From positions 17,953 to 81,952 of the forward strand of contig JBMHCG010000033.1 in the NCBI GenBank assembly GCA_049890035.1: a stretch of DNA of 64,000 nt, written 5' to 3'. This DNA is from UBA11891 sp049890035 (GTDB lineage Bacteria > Bacteroidota > Bacteroidia > Flavobacteriales > Flavobacteriaceae). Shown in pieces: positions 8,625-18,293 of the stretch. The notes below the pieces were generated by a model. The model did no database searches. It saw only the letters and a list, made by a program, of their open reading frames with translations, and had not been told where the DNA came from. The stretch's first letter is position 1. Each line of letters opens with the position of its first letter. Both the position numbers and the translations under genes were made by a program.

Positions 8625-10154
8625 ATGACTGCTGTACCCAACGAACCTCAATCAGACCTATTCGGTCATCCTAGGGGACTGTTTTACTTATTTTTCGCTG
8701 AATTATGGGAACGGTTTAGTTTTTATGGGATGCGTGCTTTGTTGACCCTTTACATGGTCAATGAGATTTTCGAAGCCTTGATGAATCGGGATATGGCAGC
8801 CGCCGCTGTCTATGCGTCCTATGGTTCTTTGGTGTATGCCTCAACCGTAGTAGGAGGGCGTATTTCGGATGTGTATTTAGGGTATCGACGCTCGATTTAC
8901 TTGGGTGGTATTTTAATGGCACTGGGTCATTTCGTTTTAGCCATAGATAATACTACCGCTTTCTTTTTGGCTTTGGCATTCATTGTGGTTGGGAATGGGT
9001 TTTTCAAACCCAATATTTCTACATTTGTCGGTTCGCTCTATCCAGATGGCGACCAGCGCAAAGATTCGGGTTTTGTCATTTTCTACATGGGTATCAATAT
9101 CGGTGGTTGGATTGCCCCTTTACTATGTGGCTATCTGGGACGCGAATACGGCTGGCATTATGGATTTGGACTGGCAGGGTTTGGAATGTTGACAGGACTT
9201 CTATTTTTTTGGCAAGGTGTGCGGAAAGGGGTTTTTGGCGATCGCGGCCTACCCGTTAACGAAGCGCTTTTACACGCACCTGTTGCAGGGATAAAACGGT
9301 CCATTCTTATTCCCATTCTCGCCTTCTTGACCGCACCTTTGATAGCCTATTTATTGGCCTCTTATCAATCGATAGGGAATGGAACGACTTGGTTGGGCGA
9401 TCAAAATTTAGTCAATGTCTTTTTCAAGATTATCGGTCTGTTCATCCTCATCTACATGGCCTATATCCTTCAGCAGGCTTCGGCAGAAGAACGTAAAAAG
9501 TTATTTGCTGCGCTATTGTTTACCTTATTTATAACTCTTTTCTGGGGTTTTCACGAATTGTCAGGATCTGTTATTACTCTTTTTGCTGCTCGCAATGTCA
9601 ATTTAAGCCTAATGGATGCCGCACAAACCAATTCACTGAATTCCATGTTCATTATCCTTCTTTCTATCCCTTTGTCGTGGTTGTTTACTCGATTGCGTTC
9701 TATGGGTAGGGATCCGAGAACACCTATGAAATTTGGGTTGGGTCTTTTGTTCGCGGGATTGAGCTTTTATTTACTTTCCATCAGTGGCCTGTCTGCAGAT
9801 GATGGTGGACGCGTGCCGTTTAGTTATTTGTTAATTATGTATTTCCTTCTGTCGGTTGGCGAATTGTTCATGTCCCCAGTAGGCTTATCGAAAATCACGG
9901 ATTTGTCACCAAAGCGAATTGTAGCATTTATGATGGGTGTTTGGTTTTTATCTTCTGCTTATGCTTTTCAGTTGGTTGGCTTCATTGGCAAGCAACTTGC
10001 TATTGAAAGCAGCGATAGTAATGTGAGTGGCTATCAATCGTTGGATATTTATCTCGATGGTTTTAATTTGATTGCCAAATACGCCTTGGGTGCTGCTCTG
10101 ATCATTCTGATTTTCTCCCGCTGGATTAATAAACTGATGGCGGACGTTCATTAA
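8625..10154 (+). CDS. Proton-dependent oligopeptide transporter (POT/PTR family)
   Basis: A 509-residue multi-spanning membrane protein of the major facilitator superfamily. The N-terminal GHPRGLFYLFFAELWERFSFYGMRALLTLYM region contains the ExxERFxYY-like signature of the POT family (here ELWERFSFYG), and the KPNISTFVGSLYP segment matches the second family signature. Members import di- and tripeptides with protons. It starts 10 bases after the DPP IV-like gene whose product generates dipeptides, so the two probably act in sequence. Confidence 0.93.
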   Translation: MTAVPNEPQSDLFGHPRGLFYLFFAELWERFSFYGMRALLTLYMVNEIFEALMNRDMAAAAVYASYGSLVYASTVVGGRISDVYLGYRRSIYLGGILMALGHFVLAIDNTTAFFLALAFIVVGNGFFKPNISTFVGSLYPDGDQRKDSGFVIFYMGINIGGWIAPLLCGYLGREYGWHYGFGLAGFGMLTGLLFFWQGVRKGVFGDRGLPVNEALLHAPVAGIKRSILIPILAFLTAPLIAYLLASYQSIGNGTTWLGDQNLVNVFFKIIGLFILIYMAYILQQASAEERKKLFAALLFTLFITLFWGFHELSGSVITLFAARNVNLSLMDAAQTNSLNSMFIILLSIPLSWLFTRLRSMGRDPRTPMKFGLGLLFAGLSFYLLSISGLSADDGGRVPFSYLLIMYFLLSVGELFMSPVGLSKITDLSPKRIVAFMMGVWFLSSAYAFQLVGFIGKQLAIESSDSNVSGYQSLDIYLDGFNLIAKYALGAALIILIFSRWINKLMADVH

Positions 10155-10163
10155 AATAATGCT

Positions 10164-10703
10164 ATGAAAAAATTTTTAGTTCTTAGTTTTCTTTGGATAC
10201 ATGCCCTCTCTTTTGCACAACAAATACAATGGATGACACTGGAAGAGGCCTTGGCAGCCCAGAAGAATGAACCTAAAAAAATCTTTATGGATGTCTACAC
10301 AAAATGGTGTGGTCCCTGTAAACTGTTGGATCGAAAAACATTTGCCAATCCCTATGTTGCGGCCTATGTCAGTGAACATTACTATGCTGTAAAGTTTGAT
10401 GCAGAAGGACAAGAGACCATTAATTTTTTTGGCAACACATTCACCAATCCTAATTTTGACCCCAACCGGAAGGGCCGGAATGCAACCCACCAGTTCACTC
10501 AATTTTTAGGTGTTTCAGGCTATCCAACAATGGTTTTTTTAAGTGAAAATGGAGATCCCATCATGCCCGTGGTCGGGTATCACACCCCCCAGCAATTGGA
10601 AATGTATCTTAAAATGATCAAACAAGGAGATTATCAAATCTTTTCAAAGCCAGAAGATTTTGAAAACTACCGTAAAAACTTCACCCCGCGTTTCAAGGGA
10701 TAA
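10164..10703 (+). CDS. Exported thioredoxin-like protein
   Basis: A 179-residue protein with a signal peptide (MKKFLVLSFLWIHALSFAQ) and a thioredoxin fold whose active site is TKWCGPCKLLD near residues 48-58. A cis-proline-type segment VSGYPTMVF follows. It should work in the periplasm as a thiol-disulfide oxidoreductase; the substrate is unknown. It lies 9 bases after the POT transporter and its last 11 bases overlap the end of the convergent comEC gene. Confidence 0.88.
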   Translation: MKKFLVLSFLWIHALSFAQQIQWMTLEEALAAQKNEPKKIFMDVYTKWCGPCKLLDRKTFANPYVAAYVSEHYYAVKFDAEGQETINFFGNTFTNPNFDPNRKGRNATHQFTQFLGVSGYPTMVFLSENGDPIMPVVGYHTPQQLEMYLKMIKQGDYQIFSKPEDFENYRKNFTPRFKG

Positions 10704-12696
10704 ATGAAAATGCCTTTTCTGCTGTAGTGTAAAAGGAAATACTTTTTGCAGAACAGCTTTTTCTCCATCGTTCTGTATTCCATGGGCCATTGCTGCCATC
10801 GGCAACTATGGTGTGGGGTCGCCACTGATTGATAACACGGTTCAAATGAATCTTGGGATTGTTTCTCAACAAAACGATATCAACAGGGGGAACCGTATCC
10901 GTCAATACGCTGTCAAAATCAGCAATCAATACTTTTGTTTGATCGAAAACCAGATAACGCCAGAGGGTGTCTTTTTGTATTTTTCGGACTGGGTAGATTT
11001 TTTGGAACTGTTGCATTAATTTTTGCGTATGTGCTTCAGATGCATCCGTAAAAAGTTGTACGATTTCCTTTTCATACCAAAGGATCACAGTCTTTTTTGA
11101 TTGATGCAAAATCCAAAGCTGATTTTTAATCTTTACATTCTTATAATTGTGCCAACCGAGCAGTAGTACACAGCAAATGATAGTTCCCCAAGAATAGCGG
11201 GAGTGAATTTTACTTTTTTTCTGCCAGGGTAAGAACAGCAGAAGCATCAAAATATATAGCGTAATGACCATTTCCTTTGCGATGTAAATGTCATCCCACA
11301 GAAAAGACTCATAGCTTGCTATGGTTTGTACTATGTGATGAATGCTAGCCACCAGAAGGTTGTAATTGGCCAATACTTCTGCCGGGATCCAATCGAATAG
11401 TAACCAGGGAGTTAACCCTACTGCTGCGACAAGAGATATACTGAAGAGGTGAAAAACAGCAAGATTGCTCAAAAGAAAAAGAGATGGAAATTGGTTGAAA
11501 TAATACAGTGTTAGTGGGGTAACGGCCAACTGCGCTGAATTGGATACGAGAACAAATTCCCAGACCCATTTTTTCCATTTCTTTTTAGGAACATAACTTT
11601 TTTTAGCAAGCTCGTTTCCTAACAGAATGCCAATAACAGCCAAATAACTCAACTGAAAACCGACTTGATATAAAAAAGGGGGATACCAAAATAGTAGTAA
11701 CCCGGCCGAAGCAAAAACACGTTGCAAGGGGGGTTGGAACCGTTTGCCCCATTGTCCTGCAAAAAGCATGGTAAATAGTGTCACGGCACGAACAACAGCA
11801 GGCTGCATACCCGTAAGTATTGCAAACCCCCAAAGAATGAATACAAGGAGGATCATTTGAAGCCAACGCCCCCATTTCCAATAAAGGAGAGGTGTTAGGA
11901 GCCAGTTAAGAAGGAAAGAAATGATTCCAATATGCAATCCAGAAATAGCCAACAAATGAACAATACCCGCATTTTTATAGGCGGTTTGTAACTCATTTTC
12001 AATATACTGACGTTCTCCAAAAACAAGTGCTACCCAATGTGCGGAAGCTGACTGTGATAGGGAAGTGTTATGAATTTTCTTGATTGCTCTGGTTTTCCAA
12101 ACACGAATTTGGTCCCACCCACTCCATGTGTTTTTATTGATGTTACCATAGTTGCTAGGGGTCAGTTGGAGCTGGGACAGAATAGATTTATTTTTCAAAA
12201 AGCGAGCGTAATCAAACGCCCCAGGGTTTTTAGGTTGCGCAACAGGAATCAAAGGCGATGAAGTAATATAGTGCTGTCCTATTTCCAACGGTTTTGAATG
12301 ATCTTTTTTGGCGAGTGTGACAAGAATCTTCCCACAACTTGGTGCCGTCCCTAGCCCCAACACCTTTCCATAATAACGAAAGTCAAAATCATTGGGACGT
12401 AGGCTTTGCGTGATTTTAAAACGTACCATCTTTTGTTGTGGGAGTCGGCTGTAATGATTGGGTGGAAGTTTGAAATGAATGGCCGATGATATAGCACCCA
12501 GTACAATTATATTATAGTAGAAGATTGTTTTTGCAATCTGTCTTTTTGCAATCAATAGAAACGGTACAGAAAGCAGTGAAAGTCCAAAATAGATTGTCAC
12601 AGTATCAAAGTAAGTGTCGAGGTAGTACCGTTCTATAAGTTGCCCAGCGATCAGTGCTAATAAGGCATAAAAAAGATGCGATTGAATTTGGGGCAT
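10693..12696 (-). CDS. ComEC/Rec2-type DNA-uptake membrane protein
   Basis: A 667-residue polytopic membrane protein with an N-terminal DUF4131-like region (residues about 1-200) and the ComEC core containing the hallmark HLLAISGLHIGIISFLLNW. The long hydrophobic Competence domain is followed by a C-terminal soluble region of about 150 residues (from about residue 515). That region reads like a reduced metallo-beta-lactamase fold (VLIADFDSVLTDTVPPVDIVLLRNN) without an obvious HxHxDH metal motif. The family forms the inner-membrane channel for transforming DNA. No other competence genes are nearby. It faces lpxB in the same direction with a 25-base gap. Confidence 0.88.
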   Translation of the reverse strand: MPQIQSHLFYALLALIAGQLIERYYLDTYFDTVTIYFGLSLLSVPFLLIAKRQIAKTIFYYNIIVLGAISSAIHFKLPPNHYSRLPQQKMVRFKITQSLRPNDFDFRYYGKVLGLGTAPSCGKILVTLAKKDHSKPLEIGQHYITSSPLIPVAQPKNPGAFDYARFLKNKSILSQLQLTPSNYGNINKNTWSGWDQIRVWKTRAIKKIHNTSLSQSASAHWVALVFGERQYIENELQTAYKNAGIVHLLAISGLHIGIISFLLNWLLTPLLYWKWGRWLQMILLVFILWGFAILTGMQPAVVRAVTLFTMLFAGQWGKRFQPPLQRVFASAGLLLFWYPPFLYQVGFQLSYLAVIGILLGNELAKKSYVPKKKWKKWVWEFVLVSNSAQLAVTPLTLYYFNQFPSLFLLSNLAVFHLFSISLVAAVGLTPWLLFDWIPAEVLANYNLLVASIHHIVQTIASYESFLWDDIYIAKEMVITLYILMLLLFLPWQKKSKIHSRYSWGTIICCVLLLGWHNYKNVKIKNQLWILHQSKKTVILWYEKEIVQLFTDASEAHTQKLMQQFQKIYPVRKIQKDTLWRYLVFDQTKVLIADFDSVLTDTVPPVDIVLLRNNPKIHLNRVINQWRPHTIVADGSNGPWNTERWRKSCSAKSISFYTTAEKAFSFIP

Positions 12697-12721
12697 CTTC
12701 CAAAATATAAAATCCTATGAA

Positions 12722-13828
12722 TTAAGACAAACTGTTGATAATCAACTGAGCAGTTTGTTTGCTGGCCCCCCCCTGATCAAGTTTCTGGCGCAAATTTTTA
12801 TAGTGACCCAACAGTAACTTTCTTCCTCTAGGGGTAAGAATTTCCTCCATAGCCTCTTGAATGCTTATCGGATTACACTCTTTCTGAATCAATTCACGGA
12901 CTACTTTTTTTTCTAAAATTAAATTTACCAGAGAGATGGATTCGAGCGTTACCCATTGCTTAGCGAGCCAGTAGCTGAAAGCACTGGTTCGATAACACAC
13001 CACTTGTGGGACACCAAATAGAGCTGTTTCTAATGTAGCGGTACCACTGGTAACCAAGGCAGCTGTTGCGATTTTAAGAAGGGGATAGGTTTGTCCAATA
13101 AGAAGCTGGCAGGGTGTATTTCCGATTAAATGGTTGTAGTAGTCATTGCCCAAACTAGGGATACCAGCAAGGACAAATTGATGGTTTGGGAAGTGGGGTA
13201 CCAGATTTAAAAACAACGGGAGCATTTTCTGGATTTCTTGTTTGCGACTTCCTGGGAGTAGTGCAATAACGGGCTTTTCATCTGCCGGATAGAGTAGGGG
13301 AACGGCTGCTTCTACAGACTCTTTTTGAATGCTGTCCAAAAGGGGATGCCCTACATAGTATACCGCGTACTGGTGGTTTTTTAAGAAATAATCTTTTTCA
13401 AAGGGGAGAATGGTATACAAGGCCGTCAAATGCTGCTTCATTTTACGAACGCGATTGGCCTTCCATGCCCAAACTTGAGGACTGATGTAGAAGTGGTTTG
13501 GGAAGTTGTATTTTTTGGCCCAGGCAGCGATTCGTAAATTAAAACCAGGATAGTCAATATAAATGATTGCATCGGGTTGAAACGCAAGGATATCCTTTTT
13601 ACAAAAGCGTAGGTTACGAAGTATGGTAGGTAGATTTGAGATGACTTCCCAAAATCCCATAAAAGCAAGATCTCTATAATTTTTGACAAGAACCCCGCCG
13701 GCATTCTCCATCAATGCACCACCCCAACAGCGGATAGTAGCCGAAGAATCTATTTTACACAAGGCCTCGATCAGACGGGCACCATGCAAATCTCCAGAAG
13801 CTTCACCTGCGATGATATAGTATTTCAT
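12722..13828 (-). CDS. lpxB: Lipid-A-disaccharide synthase
   Basis: A 368-residue glycosyltransferase (GT19) that joins UDP-diacylglucosamine and lipid X in lipid A assembly at the inner membrane. The N-terminus MKYYIIAGEASGDLHGARL is the family signature. Later segments AFMGFWEVISNLP, YISPQVWAWKANRVRKMK, and LLPGSRKQEIQKMLP are equally typical. The reading frame is open for 29 more codons upstream, but only the ATG at 13828 places the family start at residue 1. It belongs to a minus-strand run surE - small membrane protein - lpxB - comEC. Confidence 0.95.
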   Translation of the reverse strand: MKYYIIAGEASGDLHGARLIEALCKIDSSATIRCWGGALMENAGGVLVKNYRDLAFMGFWEVISNLPTILRNLRFCKKDILAFQPDAIIYIDYPGFNLRIAAWAKKYNFPNHFYISPQVWAWKANRVRKMKQHLTALYTILPFEKDYFLKNHQYAVYYVGHPLLDSIQKESVEAAVPLLYPADEKPVIALLPGSRKQEIQKMLPLFLNLVPHFPNHQFVLAGIPSLGNDYYNHLIGNTPCQLLIGQTYPLLKIATAALVTSGTATLETALFGVPQVVCYRTSAFSYWLAKQWVTLESISLVNLILEKKVVRELIQKECNPISIQEAMEEILTPRGRKLLLGHYKNLRQKLDQGGASKQTAQLIINSLS

Positions 13829-13904
13829 GAAGTAATTAGTTGCTGTAGTGCACTTGATCCAATCCTTTTGACCGACCTCCTCACCTTTAAATTCAGAACC
13901 GTTC

Positions 13905-14186
13905 TCAATGGGCAATCTTTAATAAAGCGACAGCAATTACAAGAGTCAATGAAAAAATAAGTACACCAGTTGCGAAGCCTGAATTGTTTTTTCGAATAGC
14001 AACAAAAAATAACAGTAAATTAATTAATGCGCCGAGACTGATTAACCCCCCCAGCTTCTTCTGATGATAAAGAAACTGGATACTGTCAAAAGGATCGCCC
14101 TTCGAAGCCATTGCCGCTAGTAAAAATACACAGGAAGCCGTTGCCATCAAAGCTGCGAGCATTCCTTTTACAATAGTATTATTCAA
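13905..14186 (-). CDS. Small membrane protein between surE and lpxB
   Basis: A 93-residue protein made of three hydrophobic segments (about residues 6-27, 43-63 and 70-90) with few charged residues and no recognised motif. It overlaps the end of surE by 8 bases and precedes lpxB, so it is almost certainly co-transcribed. The position suggests an envelope role, but there is no sequence evidence for one. Confidence 0.75.
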   Translation of the reverse strand: MNNTIVKGMLAALMATASCVFLLAAMASKGDPFDSIQFLYHQKKLGGLISLGALINLLLFFVAIRKNNSGFATGVLIFSLTLVIAVALLKIAH

Positions 14187-14952
14187 ATTTCCAGGTATTT
14201 AAATTCTGAATAGCGTAATGCGCCGTTAAATCATATTGAACAGGTACCACTGAAATAAAATTATTTTCAAGGGCCCATTCGTCAGTATCTTCACCACCAT
14301 CTTGGTTGATGAACTTTCCTGTTAACCAATAATACTCTCGTCCCATTGGATTGGTGCGTTTGTCAAATTCTTCTACCCAGTAGGCTTTGGCTTGACGGCA
14401 AATTTTAATCCCTTTAATAGGGGTTTCAACTCCTTTAGGGAAGTTTACATTGAGCACTACATTATCAGGAATACCATTTTTCAAAGCCTTTTGTGTGATC
14501 TCCTTAACAAAGGGTTTGATGATATCAAAATTGGCCCCCCAACGGAAATCCAACAGTGAGAATCCGATGGCAGGAATACCTTCTATACCGGCTTCCAAAG
14601 CGGCACTCATGGTACCAGAATATATTACATTAATGGAAGAATTTGATCCATGATTGATGCCGGAAACACACAGGTCAGGTTTTCTGTCAAGAAGCTCATT
14701 AACAGCAAGTTTGACGCAATCTGCTGGAGTCCCAGAACAACTGTATTCCAACTGGGGTCCCTCATCTAAAGAAATTTTACTGCAATGCAAGGTGGAATTG
14801 ATAGTAATGGCATGACCCATACCAGATTGAGGACTGTCAGGAGCCACAACAACAACCTCGCCCAATTCATTCATTATTTCAATTAATGCACGCAGTCCTG
14901 GGGCAGTGATACCGTCGTCATTGGTTACTAAAATCAAAGGTTTTTTTGCCAT
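14179..14952 (-). CDS. surE: 5'/3'-nucleotidase SurE
   Basis: A 257-residue metal-dependent nucleoside-monophosphate phosphatase. It begins MAKKPLILVTNDDGITAPGL, which carries the Asp-Asp metal ligands, and contains SPQSGMGHAITI and DLCVSGINHGSNSS with the conserved Asn, followed by YSGTMSAALEA. Length is normal. The gene is divergent from the processing protease and has a good -7 box upstream. Confidence 0.95.
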   Translation of the reverse strand: MAKKPLILVTNDDGITAPGLRALIEIMNELGEVVVVAPDSPQSGMGHAITINSTLHCSKISLDEGPQLEYSCSGTPADCVKLAVNELLDRKPDLCVSGINHGSNSSINVIYSGTMSAALEAGIEGIPAIGFSLLDFRWGANFDIIKPFVKEITQKALKNGIPDNVVLNVNFPKGVETPIKGIKICRQAKAYWVEEFDKRTNPMGREYYWLTGKFINQDGGEDTDEWALENNFISVVPVQYDLTAHYAIQNLNTWKFE

Positions 14953-14972
14953 AATACATTGCTCTTGTTTTT

Positions 14973-14980
14973 CAAAAGTA
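14973..14980 (-). promoter_or_regulatory. -7 promoter element for surE
   Basis: TACTTTTG on the minus strand, a full TAnnTTTG match 21 bases upstream of the surE ATG. No convincing -33 box was found. Confidence 0.4.
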
Positions 14981-15087
14981 GGAATTCTCTATCGGATGCT
15001 CGCCACCCAGTTTAACAAAACTTTTATTAGTTGACCCAGTATATACGGGCATTTTGCGTATTTTAGAATCCTTAAATAAATTTTGCT

Positions 15088-17208
15088 ATGCGAATCGTTG
15101 GAATTCTTTTTAGTGGTCTTCTCGGTGGGGTGTTGTTTTGGAATGTCTCATCTGCACCCGGGCCCACTGAAAAAGATAAATTGCTGTTGGAAATTTTGAA
15201 TTACGTTCTGGAACGGGGGCATTATGATCCAAAGGTTATCGATGACAGTTTTTCAGAAAATGCTTTTCACAATTATCTAGAGGGTTTGGATGGTCAACAC
15301 CGCTTCTTCCTTCAGTCAGATGTGAATACCTTTAAGCGGTATCGGTATCAAATTGATGATGAGTTTAAAGCCCATGCATTAAATTTTTTCAATGTTAGTT
15401 ACGAGCGGTTGATATCCCGGATGCAACAAGTAGAAAAATTTTATTCAGAACTTTTGGAAACACCATTTGATTTTTCAAAACCAGGAACTATCAGCTTGGA
15501 TTACGAAAACTTGCAATACGCCAATACAGTAACCGAATTGAAAGCTCGTTGGCGCAAGCGAATGAAGTTGTCTACCCTGGATCGATTTGCCGATAAGAAA
15601 AAAGAAGAAAAAAAGAAAAAAGAAGCCGACAGTAGTTATGTGATGAAATCAGACTTGGAGTTGGAAATGGAAGCCCGGCAATTGACACTGGAAAATACCC
15701 GAGACTACTTTGAACTGATTAACGATCTGGAACGTAAAGATTGGTTCTCCATTTATATCAATGCTATTGTGATGCAATTTGACCCACACACATTTTATTT
15801 TGCTCCCGAAGATAAAGATCGTTTTGACACCAGTATGTCAGGAAAGTTTGAAGGTATTGGTGCACGTTTGCAAAAAAGAAATCAAGAGGTTAAAATTGTT
15901 GAAATTATTTCTGGAGGACCTGTGTGGCGCGGAAAGTTATTGGACGTAGGGGATGTGATACTCAAGGTTGCTCAAAAAGACGAAGATCCAGTAGAAATTG
16001 TTGGGATGCGTTTGGAAGATGCTATCAAACTGATCAAAGGACCCAAAGGCACAGAGGTTCATTTGACAGTTAAAAGAGTCGATGGCACCATCGAGGTGGT
16101 TCCTATTGTGCGCGATGTAGTTGAGTTGGAAGAAGTCTATGCACGTTCAACGATTATCCAAAAAGGGGAAAAGAAATTCGGATTGATAAACCTACCTAAA
16201 TTCTACATTGACTTTAAAGACTACGGCGAAAGGAACGCAGCCATTGACGTAAAAAAAGAATTAGAACAACTTAAGGAGAAGGGGGTGTCTGGAATTGTTT
16301 TGGATCTGCGCAACAATGGCGGTGGCTCATTAAAAACAGTTGTTGATATGACCGGCTATTTTATTGAAGAAGGGCCCGTGGTGCAAGTAAAAAGTACGGG
16401 AGGCAGAAAAGAAGTACTAAGCGACACGGATAGTTCTATCGTTTGGGACGGCCCTTTGGTTGTTTTGGTTAACGAATTTTCAGCCTCTGCTTCTGAAATT
16501 TTGGCTGCTGCACTGCAAGATTACAAACGGGCTATTATTGTAGGGAGCAAACAAACTTTTGGGAAGGGTACCGTTCAAAATGTGGTGGATCTCAATCGAA
16601 TTATTACAGGCAATACGCTGGGTGATTTGGGTGCATTAAAAGTCACAACGGACAAGTTTTATCGCATAACGGGAGAGTCTACACAATTGGAAGGAGTCAA
16701 AAGTGATGTGGTGTATCCCGATCGCTATCAGTATGTTGATATGGGAGAAAAAGATCAAGAAAATCCACTTGCTTGGGATAAAATAACCCCTGCCAATTAC
16801 CAACTTTGGAAATCTTCGATTAACTATGATTTTATCGTTAAGCAAAGCCAGTACCGAATTCAAGAAAATACTTTTACTCCAGTGTTAGAAGAACAAGCCC
16901 GTTGGGTCGCTTCCCAACAGGAAGATTATGAGTATCATTTGGATTATATTTCATTTTCAAAGGAACAGGAAGAAAGCATGGCAACTTCGAAAAAGTTCGA
17001 GGTTCTCGAGGAATTCAATTCGAAACTTCAATTTCGATGGCTTCCCGAAGCAGGTATGACAACCGAGGTCAATGCAGACTACGCAGAGAAAAGAGATCGA
17101 TGGATAGAGGCATTAAACAGCGATGTATATGTCAACGAAGCGATTAATATTTTAGATGATATGAGCCTAACGCTAAAAAATCAGCCGTTGACACAAAGAA
17201 GAAATTAG
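15088..17208 (+). CDS. C-terminal processing peptidase (S41A, Prc/Tsp type)
   Basis: A 706-residue periplasmic protease with an N-terminal hydrophobic signal or anchor (residues about 3-22) and a helical N-terminal region. A PDZ domain (about residues 250-345, from MSGKFEGIGARLQKRN) is followed by the S41 catalytic core. The core contains NEFSASASEILAAALQDY with the nucleophilic serine, and KQTFGKGTVQNVV with the catalytic lysine. A C-terminal DUF3340-like extension completes the Tsp architecture. The family degrades or trims periplasmic proteins from their C-termini. A weak promoter may lie just upstream. It is followed 29 bases later by a DppC-like permease. Confidence 0.93.
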   Translation: MRIVGILFSGLLGGVLFWNVSSAPGPTEKDKLLLEILNYVLERGHYDPKVIDDSFSENAFHNYLEGLDGQHRFFLQSDVNTFKRYRYQIDDEFKAHALNFFNVSYERLISRMQQVEKFYSELLETPFDFSKPGTISLDYENLQYANTVTELKARWRKRMKLSTLDRFADKKKEEKKKKEADSSYVMKSDLELEMEARQLTLENTRDYFELINDLERKDWFSIYINAIVMQFDPHTFYFAPEDKDRFDTSMSGKFEGIGARLQKRNQEVKIVEIISGGPVWRGKLLDVGDVILKVAQKDEDPVEIVGMRLEDAIKLIKGPKGTEVHLTVKRVDGTIEVVPIVRDVVELEEVYARSTIIQKGEKKFGLINLPKFYIDFKDYGERNAAIDVKKELEQLKEKGVSGIVLDLRNNGGGSLKTVVDMTGYFIEEGPVVQVKSTGGRKEVLSDTDSSIVWDGPLVVLVNEFSASASEILAAALQDYKRAIIVGSKQTFGKGTVQNVVDLNRIITGNTLGDLGALKVTTDKFYRITGESTQLEGVKSDVVYPDRYQYVDMGEKDQENPLAWDKITPANYQLWKSSINYDFIVKQSQYRIQENTFTPVLEEQARWVASQQEDYEYHLDYISFSKEQEESMATSKKFEVLEEFNSKLQFRWLPEAGMTTEVNADYAEKRDRWIEALNSDVYVNEAINILDDMSLTLKNQPLTQRRN

Positions 17209-17237
17209 TTTTTGTTATCTAATTTGCAGTAAGTCCA

Positions 17238-18290
17238 TTGAAAAACCGAATCGAAGGAATTGTTAGTTTATTGTATATCATACTGCTAACTTTCTTTTCT
17301 ATTTTTGCCTACCAATTGGCTTTGGATACAACACCAAATGCCAACCAGATGCATCTCTCCATCCACTCCCAACCCCCTGGTTTTGAAACCCAAGTCTTGC
17401 TTTTACCCTTAACGGATACCTTTTCAACTACAGGTTCTTTTTTTTGGGGCACCCCTTCCTCCGTGGAAGAAATACCCATCCAAAGTTGGCGTTTTGAAAA
17501 AGGGCAATTAGAAATTCAACCCTATGGATCTCCCACTGGTTACTACAAACCTGTATCTATGTCTCGAGTCCCTACACCACACACCCAAGAAGCTCTCGCT
17601 TCGAATTGGATTATAAACAAAACCTTTCCTTTAGGGACTGATAAATTTGGAAGAGATCTTTTAAGCCGGTTGTTAATCGGTTCGCGAATTTCTCTAGCTA
17701 TTGGGTTTGTAGCGGTTTTTCTTTCCTTGCTGATTGGGATAACACTGGGTGCTTTAGCAGGTTATTTTGGAGGAATTTTAGACCGTGCCATCATGGCTTT
17801 TATAAATGTCGTTTGGTCTATTCCAACCTTACTTTTAGTGATAGGAATAACACTGGTTTTAGGGAGGGGGTTCTGGCAAGTTTTTATTGCTGTGGGCTTG
17901 TCCATGTGGGTTGAAGTTGCGCGTTTGGTTCGCGGTCAGGTTTTGGCTGTAAAAGAAAGAACCTATATTGAAGCAGCCCACGCACTTGGATTCTCCAATT
18001 ACCGTATTATATTTTCTCACATCCTTCCGGTGATAACAGGCCCCATTATCGTTATTGCTTCTGCTAATTTTGCCAGTGCCATTCTTATCGAAAGTGGGTT
18101 GAGCTTTTTAGGAATAGGCGCACAGCCGCCAGTTCCCAGTTGGGGAGGGATGGTCAAAGAACACTTCCGCTACTTGTTGTTAGGCAAGCCTTATTTGGCA
18201 CTCTTACCCGGATTTGCCATTATGAGCTTGGTTTTGGCTTTTATGACTCTGGGTAATGTCCTAAGAGACTATTTGGATGTAAAAACGTAA
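17238..18290 (+). CDS. ABC transporter permease, DppC/OppC type
   Basis: A 350-residue inner-membrane permease. One N-terminal helix is followed by a long periplasmic insert (about residues 30-135) and then the binding-protein-dependent transport domain with five helices. The ATPase-contact (EAA) loop reads YIEAAHALGFSNYRIIFSHILP, and the end has LSFLGIGAQPPVPSWGGMV, typical of peptide and nickel DppC proteins. No partner permease, ATPase or binding protein is nearby, so substrate is not assignable. The start is a TTG at 17238; no ATG fits better. It ends 3 bases before the convergent rodA stop. Confidence 0.85.
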   Translation: MKNRIEGIVSLLYIILLTFFSIFAYQLALDTTPNANQMHLSIHSQPPGFETQVLLLPLTDTFSTTGSFFWGTPSSVEEIPIQSWRFEKGQLEIQPYGSPTGYYKPVSMSRVPTPHTQEALASNWIINKTFPLGTDKFGRDLLSRLLIGSRISLAIGFVAVFLSLLIGITLGALAGYFGGILDRAIMAFINVVWSIPTLLLVIGITLVLGRGFWQVFIAVGLSMWVEVARLVRGQVLAVKERTYIEAAHALGFSNYRIIFSHILPVITGPIIVIASANFASAILIESGLSFLGIGAQPPVPSWGGMVKEHFRYLLLGKPYLALLPGFAIMSLVLAFMTLGNVLRDYLDVKT

Positions 18291-18293
18291 AGA

